Shown piece by piece: positions 1-8,928 of a DNA stretch of 64,000 bases (positions are counted from its first letter, which is position 1; every line of letters begins with the position of its first letter). The DNA is taken from assembly GCF_047501175.1 (NCBI RefSeq), contig NZ_JBEQWH010000002.1, forward strand, positions 124,001 through 188,000. Direction: 5' to 3'. This DNA comes from Methanoprimaticola sp047501175 (GTDB lineage Archaea > Thermoplasmatota > Thermoplasmata > Methanomassiliicoccales > Methanomethylophilaceae). The translations under genes and the position numbers were made by a program. A model generated the notes under the pieces. It ran no database searches. It saw only the letters and a list, made by a program, of their open reading frames with translations, and had not been told where the DNA came from.

Positions 1-1
1 C

Positions 2-754
2 GGACTCTCGCTGGGATGGAGGATGTCGTTCATCGCGATCGCCATCATAGCCGTCCTGGCGCTGGCCCTCCTCGTCACGGTGTTTCCGAGATTGGAGAAC
101 CCGGGGACGTTCACCGTCAAGAGGCTCCCGGAACTGTTCAGGAACAAGGTGCTCCTTGGCATCTACATCCTTGTGGCGATGTATGTCACCGGCTACTACA
201 CGGGATACAGCTACATAGAGCCGTTCCTCGGTCAGGTGTCCGGGATGTCGGATGACATGATCACGGTCGTCCTCACGATATTCGGTCTTGCAGGGATCGG
301 TGGCAGCATCCTGTTCACCAGGATCTACGACAGGACGAGATACAGGTTCATCATGACGGCCATCGGTGGAGCCGCCATGTGCCTTCTGTTGCTCAGGGCC
401 TCCGCAGGGTCAGTCATCCTCGTCATCGTGGTCTGTGCGCTCTGGGGGATGTTCGCCACCTCTTTCAACGTGGCGTTCCAGAACGAGGCTTTGAAGGCAT
501 CCCCGTCCGATGCGACCGCCATAGCCATGTCGCTCTTCTCAGGGATATTCAACGTTGGGATCGCATCGGGATCCATGATAGGGGGGCTTGTCACGGACAC
601 CGCCTCCGTGGATTGCATAGGGTATGTCGGAGGGGCTTTCATCCTGGCATCGCTCGTCTTCACAGGACTGTATCTCATCCACAGGATGAGGGACAACGAC
701 CTCGAAAGGAGGGTAACGGACCTTTCACCCCGTCGATGCCTTCGCTATGATTAA
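2..754 (+). CDS. MFS transporter, C-terminal part (truncated by window start)
   Basis: The reading frame is open from base 2, so the gene begins upstream of the window; an internal ATG at 23 is probably not the start. About 250 residues remain. They hold several strongly hydrophobic segments separated by short basic loops (for example the Arg-rich loop RIYDRTRYR), and a Gly/Ser-rich helix ending in GSMIGGLVTD. This is the usual look of the C-terminal half of a 12-TM major facilitator superfamily drug/sugar exporter. The last 20 residues are polar and cytoplasmic. The stop (TAA, 752-754) abuts the operator in front of the next gene, so the metal-efflux genes downstream have their own control. 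The substrate cannot be deduced; family assignment is fairly safe, subfamily is not. Confidence 0.75.
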   Translation, partial: GLSLGWRMSFIAIAIIAVLALALLVTVFPRLENPGTFTVKRLPELFRNKVLLGIYILVAMYVTGYYTGYSYIEPFLGQVSGMSDDMITVVLTIFGLAGIGGSILFTRIYDRTRYRFIMTAIGGAAMCLLLLRASAGSVILVIVVCALWGMFATSFNVAFQNEALKASPSDATAIAMSLFSGIFNVGIASGSMIGGLVTDTASVDCIGYVGGAFILASLVFTGLYLIHRMRDNDLERRVTDLSPRRCLRYD

Positions 755-757
755 ATA

Positions 758-781
758 TTGAACAGTTGTTCAATTGTTCAA
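758..781 (+). promoter_or_regulatory. ArsR/SmtB-like palindromic operator before metal-efflux genes
   Basis: Bases 758-773 read TTGAACAGTTGTTCAA, a perfect 7-2-7 inverted repeat. They are followed directly by a second TTGTTCAA (774-781), so the right half-site is present twice. The layout (GAAC, short spacer, GTTC) resembles operators of ArsR/SmtB-family metal sensors. The site lies 7 bases before the ATG of the HMA gene, with the A/T-rich TTAAATA (751-757) just upstream as a possible TATA element. No ArsR-type gene is in the window, so the repressor would be encoded elsewhere. The repeat is seen directly; the regulator is inferred. Confidence 0.6.
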
Positions 782-788
782 GTGATAT

Positions 789-1016
789 ATGATGAAGGCC
801 ATACTCAAACTGGAGAACCTGTGCTGTGCGAACTGCGCCGCGAAGATCGAGGACCAGGTCCAGAGGATCGACGGGGTGGAGAGCGCGGGCCTGTCGTTCA
901 TGACGCAGAAGCTGTCCATAGAGGCGGCCGAGGACGACATCGAGGACATAGTGAGGGAAGTCTCCCGGATAGTGAAGAAGATCGAGAGCGACGTCACGAT
1001 AGTGAGGATCAAGTGA
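789..1016 (+). CDS. Small heavy-metal-associated (HMA) domain protein, CopZ-like
   Basis: A 75-residue protein made of one HMA (ferredoxin-like) domain. The metal-binding loop has Cys12, Cys13 and Cys16 (LCCANC), matching the GMxCxxC loop of CopZ and of the N-terminal domains of P1B ATPases. The rest follows the family pattern, with a short helix after the cysteines (AAKIEDQVQRIDGVESA) and a C-terminal strand. ATG codons at 789 and 792 are both possible starts. The stop is 4 bases before the P1B ATPase start, so the two are co-transcribed. This protein probably acts as the detached metal-binding domain or chaperone of the pump, which has none of its own. Metal identity (Zn, Cd, Pb or Cu) is not decided by the sequence. 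Confidence 0.85.
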   Translation: MMKAILKLENLCCANCAAKIEDQVQRIDGVESAGLSFMTQKLSIEAAEDDIEDIVREVSRIVKKIESDVTIVRIK

Positions 1017-1020
1017 CCCT

Positions 1021-2907
1021 ATGAAGAGTCTTGAGATTAGATTGATCGCCGGAGGCGCGCTGTTCGCATTCGGTCTGATATTGCATTACATGATGGGTGC
1101 CGACACGCTGGTCCAGCTGGCGGTCTTCGGCACATCCTACCTGATAGTCGGGTACAACGTCGTCTACAGCGCGGGAAGGAACATCGTCAAGGGGAACGTC
1201 CTGGACGAGAACTTCCTGATGACCATAGCCACCCTGGGAGCGTTCGCGATATCCATGTATCCGGAGGCTGTGGCCGTCATGCTGTTCTTCCAGGTAGGGG
1301 AATGGTTCGAGAAGAGGGCCGTCGGAAAGACGAGAAGGTCGATCGCCGACCTGATGGACATACAGCCGGACTATGCTCACGTGATCAGGGACGGTAGGAC
1401 AGAGACGGTGGGCCCGGACGAGGTCAGGGTCGGCGAGACGATAGAAATCCTCCCCGGGGAGAAGGTCCCTCTGGACGGCACCATCGTGTCCGGATACACG
1501 TCCATCGACACCCACGCACTGACCGGCGAGTCCGTGCCCAGGGATGTCATGCCGGGCGAGAAGGTCGTCTCGGGAACGGTGAACCTGTCGTCGAAGATCA
1601 CGGTGGAAGTGACCTCCGAATACGAGGACTCCACTGTGTCCAAGGTGTTGGAGCTTGTGGAGGAGTCCTCGATGAGGAAGGCCCCGGCCGAGAGGTTCAT
1701 AACGCGCTTCGCGAGGTACTACACGCCAGCGGTCGTGAGTGCGGCGATCGTCATAGCCGTGGTGCCGACACTGCTGGGCTATGACTTCACCACATGGGTC
1801 TACAGGTCCCTGACGTTCCTCGTCGTGTCCTGCCCGTGTGCCCTCGTGATATCCGTCCCTCTGAGCTACTTCTGCGGCATAGGGGCGGCATCCAGGATGG
1901 GCGTCCTGATCAAGGGCGCGAACTTCATGGAGTCCCTGTCCAGGGTCGGGACGGTGGTGTTCGACAAGACGGGTACGCTGACCCACGGGCGCTTCGAGAT
2001 ATCGAAGGTCCATCCGATCGACATGGAGGAGGACGAGCTGGTGGACATCGCCGCCCTGGCCGAGTCCGCTTCGAACCACCCGATATCCGAGTCCATACGC
2101 CGTGCCGGGAACGGGGAGACCGACCTGTCCAGGATATCCGAGTCCAGGGAGATCGCGGGGAAGGGCGTCTATGCCAGGATATCCGATTCGGAGTACATCG
2201 TCGGGAACGGCCGGCTGATGGCGGAACACGGCATCGAGGCATGCGACGAGGAGGTCGCAGGAACGAACGTCCACGTCGCGAAGGACGGCAGATACCTGGG
2301 ACACATAGTCGTCTCGGACGTCATCAAGGAGGATGCTCCGCGGACCGTCGAGGAGCTCAGGGAAGTGGGCGTCGAGAGGGTCGTGATGCTGTCCGGGGAC
2401 ACGAGGGTCATATGCAGCAGCGTAGGGGACGCCGTAGGCATCGGGGAGGTCCTGTGCGAGCTCCTCCCCTCCGACAAGACGACCGAGCTGGAGAGGATAA
2501 TGTCGGAGGTCGACGGGAGGGGGACAGTGGCCTTCGTGGGGGACGGGATCAACGACGCCCCGTCGCTGGCACGTGCGGACGTCGGCATCGCCATGGGCGG
2601 CCTCGGCTCCGATGCGGCGATAGAGGCCGCGGACGTGGTCATAATGGACGATTCCCCCTCGAAGATACCCCGGTGCATCGGACTGTCGAAGAAGGTGAAC
2701 CGCATAGTGATCCAGAACATCGTGTTCGCCCTCGCGGTCAAGTTCGGCATAATGGGACTGGCCCTCGTCGGCTACGCGGACATGTGGCTCGCCGTGTTCG
2801 GCGATGTCGGAGTGTCCATAATCGCCATCGCCAACGCCATGAGGGTCCTCAGGACCGGGGATCGTGACGGTCCCAAGGTTGCCGCTGCAGTGGAACAAAC
2901 CGCTTGA
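1021..2907 (+). CDS. P1B-type heavy-metal-transporting ATPase (ZntA/CadA-like)
   Basis: A 628-residue P-type ATPase with the full motif set: TGES in the actuator domain (residues 168-171), the membrane metal site CPC (271-273), the phosphorylated aspartate in DKTGT (Asp315), HP in SNHPISES, and GDGIND (507-512). Hydrophobic pairs at the N-terminus, either side of CPC, and at the C-terminus fit the eight-helix P1B topology. The CPC motif plus C-terminal residues of the Zn/Cd/Pb group suggest export of soft divalent metals. The N-terminal HMA domain is missing because it is encoded as a separate gene 4 bases upstream. The downstream PLD gene follows closely but has different codon usage. Role is well supported, exact metal is not. 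Confidence 0.93.
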   Translation: MKSLEIRLIAGGALFAFGLILHYMMGADTLVQLAVFGTSYLIVGYNVVYSAGRNIVKGNVLDENFLMTIATLGAFAISMYPEAVAVMLFFQVGEWFEKRAVGKTRRSIADLMDIQPDYAHVIRDGRTETVGPDEVRVGETIEILPGEKVPLDGTIVSGYTSIDTHALTGESVPRDVMPGEKVVSGTVNLSSKITVEVTSEYEDSTVSKVLELVEESSMRKAPAERFITRFARYYTPAVVSAAIVIAVVPTLLGYDFTTWVYRSLTFLVVSCPCALVISVPLSYFCGIGAASRMGVLIKGANFMESLSRVGTVVFDKTGTLTHGRFEISKVHPIDMEEDELVDIAALAESASNHPISESIRRAGNGETDLSRISESREIAGKGVYARISDSEYIVGNGRLMAEHGIEACDEEVAGTNVHVAKDGRYLGHIVVSDVIKEDAPRTVEELREVGVERVVMLSGDTRVICSSVGDAVGIGEVLCELLPSDKTTELERIMSEVDGRGTVAFVGDGINDAPSLARADVGIAMGGLGSDAAIEAADVVIMDDSPSKIPRCIGLSKKVNRIVIQNIVFALAVKFGIMGLALVGYADMWLAVFGDVGVSIIAIANAMRVLRTGDRDGPKVAAAVEQTA

Positions 2908-2966
2908 ATAATAAGCCCCTGGGAACGGGGGCGATACCTTTTACCATCCGACATGCATTCACGAAC

Positions 2967-5033
2967 ATGGATGCACTCGGTAGATCCGTGGCCCTCATCG
3001 TAGTCGCGATGGCGGTCCTATGCCCCCTGTCCTTCGCAGAGTCCGACGCTGCTGCGGAAGAGATGGACGGGCTGATGCTATACCAGATATATCCCAATAC
3101 CAGTGAGAAGATAACTGGCGTTGCCGTACACAACTATGGTTCGACCGATGTCGACATGAAACAGTACATGATTGCAGACATGCCCTCCCGTTCTGGGAAC
3201 GAAGGCATCATATCCTTCTCCGAATCCATAATAGTCAGACCCGGCGAGACCCTGGCCATAGCCTCGGATTGGTCGTCTACTGATCGTTTCTGCAACCAGG
3301 AGAACATAGTCTTCTTCGATGGGGATAAGAAGAATCCTGGGATCGAGGTGTATAGGAATTTCTCACTCTCCAAAAACGGAGACGATGTCTATCTGGTGGA
3401 TGCGGGATCCTCAGGATTCAAGGTATTGGATTCCGTGTGCTACGGAGATAAGATCATCAAGGACAAGCCGTACTGGATTGGCAACAGCTCAGACAAGATG
3501 TCCAACTGCTGGATCCAACGCATCGGAACCAGTGATACCGACAGTGCCGAAGATTGGATGGTATACGGTCGGACAAACTTCGAATTCGACGCATATGTAC
3601 AATATGATGCCAAAGTGACGCCTTTCCTGTTCCCAGACAGTGGCGGGATACCGATATACGATGCTATAAGCAGTGCTAAAAAGAGCATCTATATCGAGAT
3701 CTACATGCTGACGAGTCCCAACGTCGTCGCTCTATTGTGTGAGAGGGCATCTGAAGACATTGAGATCAAGATCTTATTGGAAGGAGGCACGCTGGGAGAC
3801 TATGATCCGATCACACAGGTAGCTGGCGGGCTAAGAAAGCTTGTGGACCTGGGCGGGGATGTAAGACTCATAGGCGTCAGCGACACGGGATCCAACCGCT
3901 ACGCGTTCGACCATGCCAAACTAGCCATCATAGATGGCTATAAGACAATAGTCACTTCAGAGAATTGGATTCCATCCAATATGAACGGTTCTATCGATGA
4001 TGACCCGTATCAAGGGAGCAGTGATGGGAATCGCGGATGGGGTGCGATCATCGAGAGTGTCGAATACGCTACGTTCATGACCGATGTGTTCGAACACGAT
4101 TCGGATTATGCATATGGCGATGTGAAACCATTCATCGAGGAATACCCCAATGCCAAACCCAAATCGATAGAGTATGTACCAGTAGGGAAAGGACAATGGG
4201 AAACGTATTCTGCAAAGGTAACTCCGATTCTTTCCAATGACAATTCATTTGCCGCCTTGGAACATTACAGCAATGTTGCCACCACGAGGCTCTACTCTCA
4301 ACAAATGGACCTTGGAAGCACCTATATGGACCATGAGACGGAAGATACACCGTTATACATGTTCGATCAAAAGGCCGACACTGTAGACACACGGATCATT
4401 TTCACCTCGAAAGATAAGATACAACCGGTAGTGGACTCCCTCAACCTGAAGACGAACATCAAGGTTGCAGCAATGGACAAGCCCACTCTCCATAACAAGG
4501 GGATAATATCCGATGACACCGCGTGGGTATCATCCGTGAATTGGACGGATAACTCGTTCTTCAACAACAGAGAGGTGGCCGTGGCCATCCATTCGGAAGG
4601 AGTGTCGGACTATTTTACGACAGCATTCCTTGCTGATTTCGATAGATACTACACACATGACGGGTTTAACATCCAATTCACGGAGAAATCCTCAAGTTAT
4701 GAATCCGGACAGGAGATCACAGTATCCGTAAAAGTGACACCCGAAGGCAATGAATACACATACGAGTGGGACCTTGGAGACGGTTCAAACACCTGGACCA
4801 CCAACACACCGCGCATAGCTGCTAAACCAACCGATGGGGAGCACACATTCAAGGTCACCGTGACCGATTCGAACGGATTGACCAAGAGCGCATCGTTCGA
4901 TTACGTCGTAGGGGATCCCACCGACACCTCGGACATATCCACGATACTGAACGATTATCTGTACTACATAATCGCAGGGATACTGGTGATCCTCGGGATC
5001 GTCGCAGCGGTAATCAAAGGCGTGAACAGATGA
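2967..5033 (+). CDS. Secreted/anchored phospholipase D-like protein with lamin-tail-like and PKD domains
   Basis: About 688 residues if translated from the ATG at 2967, chosen because a clear signal peptide follows (MDALGRS then a hydrophobic core ending LSFAESDA). Residues ~35-190 look like a lamin-tail (LTD) beta-sandwich. Two PLD half-sites follow: HAKLAIID at His316 and HNKG at His509, each followed by an Asn-Trp/Glu-rich segment. A PKD-like domain (YEWDLGDG) spans ~580-655. A final TM helix and a short basic tail (KGVNR) anchor it outside the cell. It could be an extracellular nuclease or phospholipase. Third codon positions are visibly richer in A/T than in neighbouring genes, which suggests recent acquisition. 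It overlaps the following GNAT gene by 4 bases (ATGA). Confidence 0.75.
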   Translation: MDALGRSVALIVVAMAVLCPLSFAESDAAAEEMDGLMLYQIYPNTSEKITGVAVHNYGSTDVDMKQYMIADMPSRSGNEGIISFSESIIVRPGETLAIASDWSSTDRFCNQENIVFFDGDKKNPGIEVYRNFSLSKNGDDVYLVDAGSSGFKVLDSVCYGDKIIKDKPYWIGNSSDKMSNCWIQRIGTSDTDSAEDWMVYGRTNFEFDAYVQYDAKVTPFLFPDSGGIPIYDAISSAKKSIYIEIYMLTSPNVVALLCERASEDIEIKILLEGGTLGDYDPITQVAGGLRKLVDLGGDVRLIGVSDTGSNRYAFDHAKLAIIDGYKTIVTSENWIPSNMNGSIDDDPYQGSSDGNRGWGAIIESVEYATFMTDVFEHDSDYAYGDVKPFIEEYPNAKPKSIEYVPVGKGQWETYSAKVTPILSNDNSFAALEHYSNVATTRLYSQQMDLGSTYMDHETEDTPLYMFDQKADTVDTRIIFTSKDKIQPVVDSLNLKTNIKVAAMDKPTLHNKGIISDDTAWVSSVNWTDNSFFNNREVAVAIHSEGVSDYFTTAFLADFDRYYTHDGFNIQFTEKSSSYESGQEITVSVKVTPEGNEYTYEWDLGDGSNTWTTNTPRIAAKPTDGEHTFKVTVTDSNGLTKSASFDYVVGDPTDTSDISTILNDYLYYIIAGILVILGIVAAVIKGVNR

Positions 5034-5518
5034 GCGGTTTCATCATGGTGAGGCGCGCCGGCGGCGCCGATGTGCCCGCCATGTACCGCATCTACAACAC
5101 CAACCTCGACGAATACTTCGCCCCCGAATCCATCGAGTTCTTCATGCTCCAATGGCCAAGGGGGCAGTTCGTCGCCACGACACTGACCGGAGAGACGGTC
5201 GGAGCCCTCAGCAGCTACATAATGCAGGATGGTGCGGCCACAATCACCCTTCTGGCCATCGACTCCAGGTTCAGAGGCCTGGGTGCAGGTTCCGATCTCA
5301 TCGGATCGTTCATACAGGAATGCGCCGCGAACGGGATATCGCGGGTCCAGCTCGAGACCAGGGAGACGAATCTGAGCGCCATCCGGTTCTATCAGAGCAA
5401 GGGGTTCAGGACGACCGGACGCCTGCCCAACCTCTACACCGACGGTGGTGCCGGGGTCAGGATGTGCATGGACCTCAGTCACGCCTCAGCAGCATGTATA
5501 CGGCCACCGCCGCTATGA
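5030..5518 (+). CDS. GNAT-family N-acetyltransferase (RimI-like)
   Basis: A 162-residue single-domain GNAT protein. The acetyl-CoA pyrophosphate loop is FRGLGAGS (family pattern R/Q-x-x-G-x-G/A) after strand 4 (ITLLAIDSRF). It is followed by ETRETNLSAIRFYQSKGF, the strand/helix pair typical of RimI-type enzymes that acetylate protein or peptide N-termini. The ATG at 5030 overlaps the PLD stop (ATGA); a second ATG at 5046 is possible. The gene converges on the surface-protein gene and the 3' ends overlap by 44 bases, so the last ~15 residues (ACIRPPPL) may be poorly conserved. The true substrate is unknown; RimI is the closest well-known relative by motif. Confidence 0.8.
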   Translation: MSGFIMVRRAGGADVPAMYRIYNTNLDEYFAPESIEFFMLQWPRGQFVATTLTGETVGALSSYIMQDGAATITLLAIDSRFRGLGAGSDLIGSFIQECAANGISRVQLETRETNLSAIRFYQSKGFRTTGRLPNLYTDGGAGVRMCMDLSHASAACIRPPPL

Positions 5519-7331
5519 TGACGATGGCCGACGCGATGATCGCATTCCCCTTGACACCGAGCTCGAACTTGTTGACCTCGCTCTCGGGTATCGCATTAAA
5601 CGCGTACTCCCCGCTCCCGTTCGCAACGAATGTCACATAGTTGTACGAGTACTCGGTGACCTCGACCGTATTGCCCATGGAATCCGTGATGATCGGGACA
5701 TAGCCCGATGGGATGGACACGCTCATGGTCACCAACATACCGTAATCCGTCCCGAACCCTTCCAGATGTATCATCCAGGTCTTCTCGCGGTCCTCCCCGT
5801 CGATCACCGAGATCGCGGCCAGGAGCATGGAGTTGACTATCGGGGTATCGCCGGAGACCACGATGATCTTCGCCCCGGCATCATTGAACCTCATGGTGGC
5901 GGATTGGAACTCTATGTCGCCCGATGTCGACCTTATCACGATCGCCGAATCCTCCACCGTCATTATGTTGATCGTCCCCTCGTTCGGACGAGCGAATATG
6001 CATGATGCGATGTACCCGTCCCCTGAGACCTCACCTTCGATCGACCCTCCGGACTGCTTCTCGATGATCCCGGAGTTGTAGACCCTGCCGTCTATCAGGA
6101 GGTTCCCGACGAGCATGATGTCGCCGGAATTGACCAGGTGCCCGCCGGCATCGACGACCAGATCGGAGTTGTTGGGGACATAGATGTTCGAGGAGGAGTA
6201 CAGGTTCGTCCCTCCGAGGACCACGGCTCCGCCAAAACCGGACCATATGCCCTCATCCCCGTAGATCGGGAGCCTCTGATACGTCTGATAGTACGTCTCC
6301 CTGATCTCGGCGTTGGAGACGCTGGACCCGAGGGAGTATCCCCCCAGACGCAATGCACGGTCCTCGGACACTATGAAACAGGACTCCAGGTCCAGCTGAT
6401 GGTTGCGGACGTCCAACGTTATGTTGCGGGAAAGTATGACCTCCGGCTCCTCCCCGTTGCACAGGACGCTGGGCGGATCTATGATGCCTCCCCCCACGAT
6501 GACCCTCTTGATACCGAACGCGTCATCGATGGACACGGAGAAGTCCCTCATCACATAGAACGTCCACATATTGCTGAGGTAGTACCCGGAACCTCCCTCG
6601 GTGTCCGCTCCAAGGGACAGATAGTCAACACTCCCCGTGCGGAAATGATAGTCCAGCGTACCGACCACCGCGCTACGATTGGTCATGTAGCCTATGGTCC
6701 CTCCGGTCACCTCGACATCCACTGCGACGAAGTAACCGTCCGATCCGGTCGTGTACAGGCGGTCGACGGTCGCGGAGGCCCCGACGTTCAGAGACATCTC
6801 GCTCACGGCTATCAGGGAATCGCAGGCGTTGAACGTGCCCACATCACCGCATATGGAGACCTCCAGAGAGCCGATGGCCTTGTAGGCATTGAAGTACGAT
6901 GAAGGCAGCGAGGAGCTCAGTGATTGTGATGATGAGACCATCGTGAGCGTGGACACCTCGCCGGAGACCATCGTGAACTCTACGTCAACGGGCTTCGGCG
7001 ACTTGACCACCCTGTCGACGGTGATGACGGTGAGGTCCCTCAGGGTCCCCGAATCCATCACCACGACTATGGAACCGTCGACATCGGTCCAGTCCACGAG
7101 ACGGATGCTGGACCCGGAACGTACCTCCTTGGTGCGATAGGTCGGGTCGTCGGAGACCTTCGTGGTGACCACGACCCAGCCGTTCTTCCCCTCGCTGATT
7201 ATCACGTCCGCGTCCGGGTAGATGTCCTGCGGCAGGGGGTCCGTGTCACTGGCCCCCTCGGACGACGGGGCGAGGAGAACCACGGCTACGGTCAAGATCA
7301 GCAGAGATCCCAGAAGCGCGGCCCCCTTCAT
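5475..7331 (-). CDS. Exported surface protein with C-terminal membrane anchor, function unknown
   Basis: About 618 residues from the ATG at 7331, selected because it opens a standard signal peptide (MKGAALLGSLLILTVAVVLL, cleavage near SEGASD). The long middle is rich in Ser, Thr, Val, Gly and Asp, with repeating short strands and many Asn-Gly/Asp-Gly turns, as in beta-helical archaeal surface proteins. Only about one cysteine per hundred residues is present. It ends in one TM helix (NAIIASAIVIIAAVAVYMLL) and RRD. The architecture matches the anchored proteins at 2967 and 49976 and suggests an adhesin or S-layer-associated protein. No catalytic motif was found. A TATA-like CTTATATCC lies on the minus strand just upstream (about 7345-7353). 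Confidence 0.65.
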   Translation of the reverse strand: MKGAALLGSLLILTVAVVLLAPSSEGASDTDPLPQDIYPDADVIISEGKNGWVVVTTKVSDDPTYRTKEVRSGSSIRLVDWTDVDGSIVVVMDSGTLRDLTVITVDRVVKSPKPVDVEFTMVSGEVSTLTMVSSSQSLSSSLPSSYFNAYKAIGSLEVSICGDVGTFNACDSLIAVSEMSLNVGASATVDRLYTTGSDGYFVAVDVEVTGGTIGYMTNRSAVVGTLDYHFRTGSVDYLSLGADTEGGSGYYLSNMWTFYVMRDFSVSIDDAFGIKRVIVGGGIIDPPSVLCNGEEPEVILSRNITLDVRNHQLDLESCFIVSEDRALRLGGYSLGSSVSNAEIRETYYQTYQRLPIYGDEGIWSGFGGAVVLGGTNLYSSSNIYVPNNSDLVVDAGGHLVNSGDIMLVGNLLIDGRVYNSGIIEKQSGGSIEGEVSGDGYIASCIFARPNEGTINIMTVEDSAIVIRSTSGDIEFQSATMRFNDAGAKIIVVSGDTPIVNSMLLAAISVIDGEDREKTWMIHLEGFGTDYGMLVTMSVSIPSGYVPIITDSMGNTVEVTEYSYNYVTFVANGSGEYAFNAIPESEVNKFELGVKGNAIIASAIVIIAAVAVYMLLRRD

Positions 7332-7389
7332 AGTGACTGGATTGATCTTCCGGATATAAGGGAATAGGGATGTCGCTCGGAAAAGGAAT

Positions 7390-7405
7390 GCGGGGAGATC
7401 CCCGC
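7390..7405 (-). terminator. Hairpin after the dnaG-Lon-like operon
   Basis: The sequence GCGGGGA-GA-TCCCCGC forms a perfect 7-bp stem just beyond the stop of the Lon-like gene. On the minus strand it is followed by the pyrimidine-rich ATTCCTTTTCC. It probably marks the end of the dnaG operon and separates it from the promoter of the surface-protein gene. The hairpin is certain; terminator function is inferred. Confidence 0.5.
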
Positions 7406-7413
7406 GGTTTGGG

Positions 7414-8928
7414 TCAGTTGAACATGTTGTCATCAAGATGTTCGGTCTGATAGTAGTAGGAGGACCTCTCCTTCTGTGCGGAGGAGACGTCCTTTCCGAG
7501 ACCCTTGTTGTAGGAGCCGTACCTCTCGCGGATCTGCTCCTCCGCGCTCCTGGAGCGCCTGAGGGCCTTGCGGATGTGCTCCGCCGTGATCAGCTCCGAG
7601 TCCTCCATGACGGCGATGTCCCCCGCCGCACGGATGAGCCCTCCGAGCTCTCTCAGCCTGAGCGTGAGGGCACCGTTGGCATTGTCCTCCTTGGCCCTGC
7701 GGCGGCCCTCCTCGATGATGAGCTCCACCGCCTCCACATCAGCGTGCGGGATGTGCCCGTCGAGGTTGACCTCCTGTGCGACGAACTGCGCGTACTTCGC
7801 ACGGTTGCGGGGGGTGTCCTTCATCGCGACATCGACCAGTACCTCGTACCCTCCGCCGATGATCCTGGAACGGAGCGGGGAGAGGATGTTCTCGAGGTCC
7901 TGTATGTTGCATGCCGCGACGAGGATGAAGTCGCAGGGGACGTCCTCGACCTTCACGCTCGCCCCGGCCGACTGGGGATTGCGCCCCACGATGGGGAACG
8001 TCTTCTCCTGCATGGCCGTGAGGATGTACCTCTGAAGATCGCCCAGATGGGATATCTCGTCTATGAACAGCACCCCTTCGTGGGCCTCGTGGATCGATCC
8101 GGCCACGATCCTCTCGTAGGCGGGGGTCCCGAGCTTCTCGTGACCGCCGTACGGGTCGTGCCTCACGTCCCCGAGCAGTTCGGTCTCCGAGGCTCCCGTC
8201 GCTAGGACGAACGGGTTCCTGTGGAGCTTCACGAGGACCTTCTCGTTGGAGGTGCGCTGAAGCTCCCCGCGCTTGTCGAGGGCCTTCTGGTCCAGCATGC
8301 GGATCCTGTCCCCGGCGCGCTCGAAGATCACGACCTCCTCCTCGCCGTCGCGGGTCCGGGTGGTGTGGACCTTCTCCTTCCCGGCCGTGGCCTGCGGAAG
8401 GGCGACCTCCAGCATGCCGCCGAGAAGGTCCTGGAAGGGATTGTTGCGACCTCCCATGTCGACCTTGCTCTTGCTGCAGTGGGGGCAGTTCAGGTCGGTT
8501 GGCAGGGAGTACTTCCCGCACTCCTTGCACCTGTACCCCAGATGCTCGGCGACGTTCGCCGGCGCATCCGAGGGGTTGAGCAGCACCCCCACGGACTCCG
8601 CGCGGATGCTCTCCTCCTTCTCGACCTCCTCCTTCTCGAGGACCTCCAGGAACGGCCTCTCGGCGTTCTCCGGGTTCTTCACGACACGGACCTCCTGCCT
8701 CGGCTGAGGCAGGTTCATCGAGAGCGCGCGTGCGATCATGGACTTGCCTGTGCCGGGAGGTCCGACGAGCAGAAGGTGCCTCCTTTGCCTGGCGGCGATC
8801 TTCGCGAGCTCTATGGCCTCCTCCTGGCCCAGTACGCGGTCCAACGGGTCGGACGGGATCTGGATCTCCTCGGTGGACGACATCTTGGCGAAGTCGTCCC
8901 AGGTCTCGACGAGTCTTTTGTCTGTCAT
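7414..8928 (-). CDS. Lon-like AAA+ ATPase with zinc-ribbon insert and no protease domain
   Basis: A 504-residue AAA+ protein of the archaeal LonB/RadA-like group: Walker A GPPGTGKS at 56-63, Walker B GVLFIDE at 285-291, and a C-terminal helical lid. Where archaeal LonB carries membrane helices there is instead a charged coiled segment and a zinc ribbon with Cys134, Cys137, Cys148 and Cys151 (CKEC, CPHC). The Ser-Lys peptidase domain of Lon is absent; the protein ends in a Tyr-rich tail. It starts at an ATG sharing one base with the dnaG stop (TGATG), so the two are translationally coupled. This suggests work on nucleic-acid or replication complexes rather than proteolysis. The AAA+ call is firm; the role is unknown. 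Confidence 0.8.
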   Translation of the reverse strand: MTDKRLVETWDDFAKMSSTEEIQIPSDPLDRVLGQEEAIELAKIAARQRRHLLLVGPPGTGKSMIARALSMNLPQPRQEVRVVKNPENAERPFLEVLEKEEVEKEESIRAESVGVLLNPSDAPANVAEHLGYRCKECGKYSLPTDLNCPHCSKSKVDMGGRNNPFQDLLGGMLEVALPQATAGKEKVHTTRTRDGEEEVVIFERAGDRIRMLDQKALDKRGELQRTSNEKVLVKLHRNPFVLATGASETELLGDVRHDPYGGHEKLGTPAYERIVAGSIHEAHEGVLFIDEISHLGDLQRYILTAMQEKTFPIVGRNPQSAGASVKVEDVPCDFILVAACNIQDLENILSPLRSRIIGGGYEVLVDVAMKDTPRNRAKYAQFVAQEVNLDGHIPHADVEAVELIIEEGRRRAKEDNANGALTLRLRELGGLIRAAGDIAVMEDSELITAEHIRKALRRSRSAEEQIRERYGSYNKGLGKDVSSAQKERSSYYYQTEHLDDNMFN

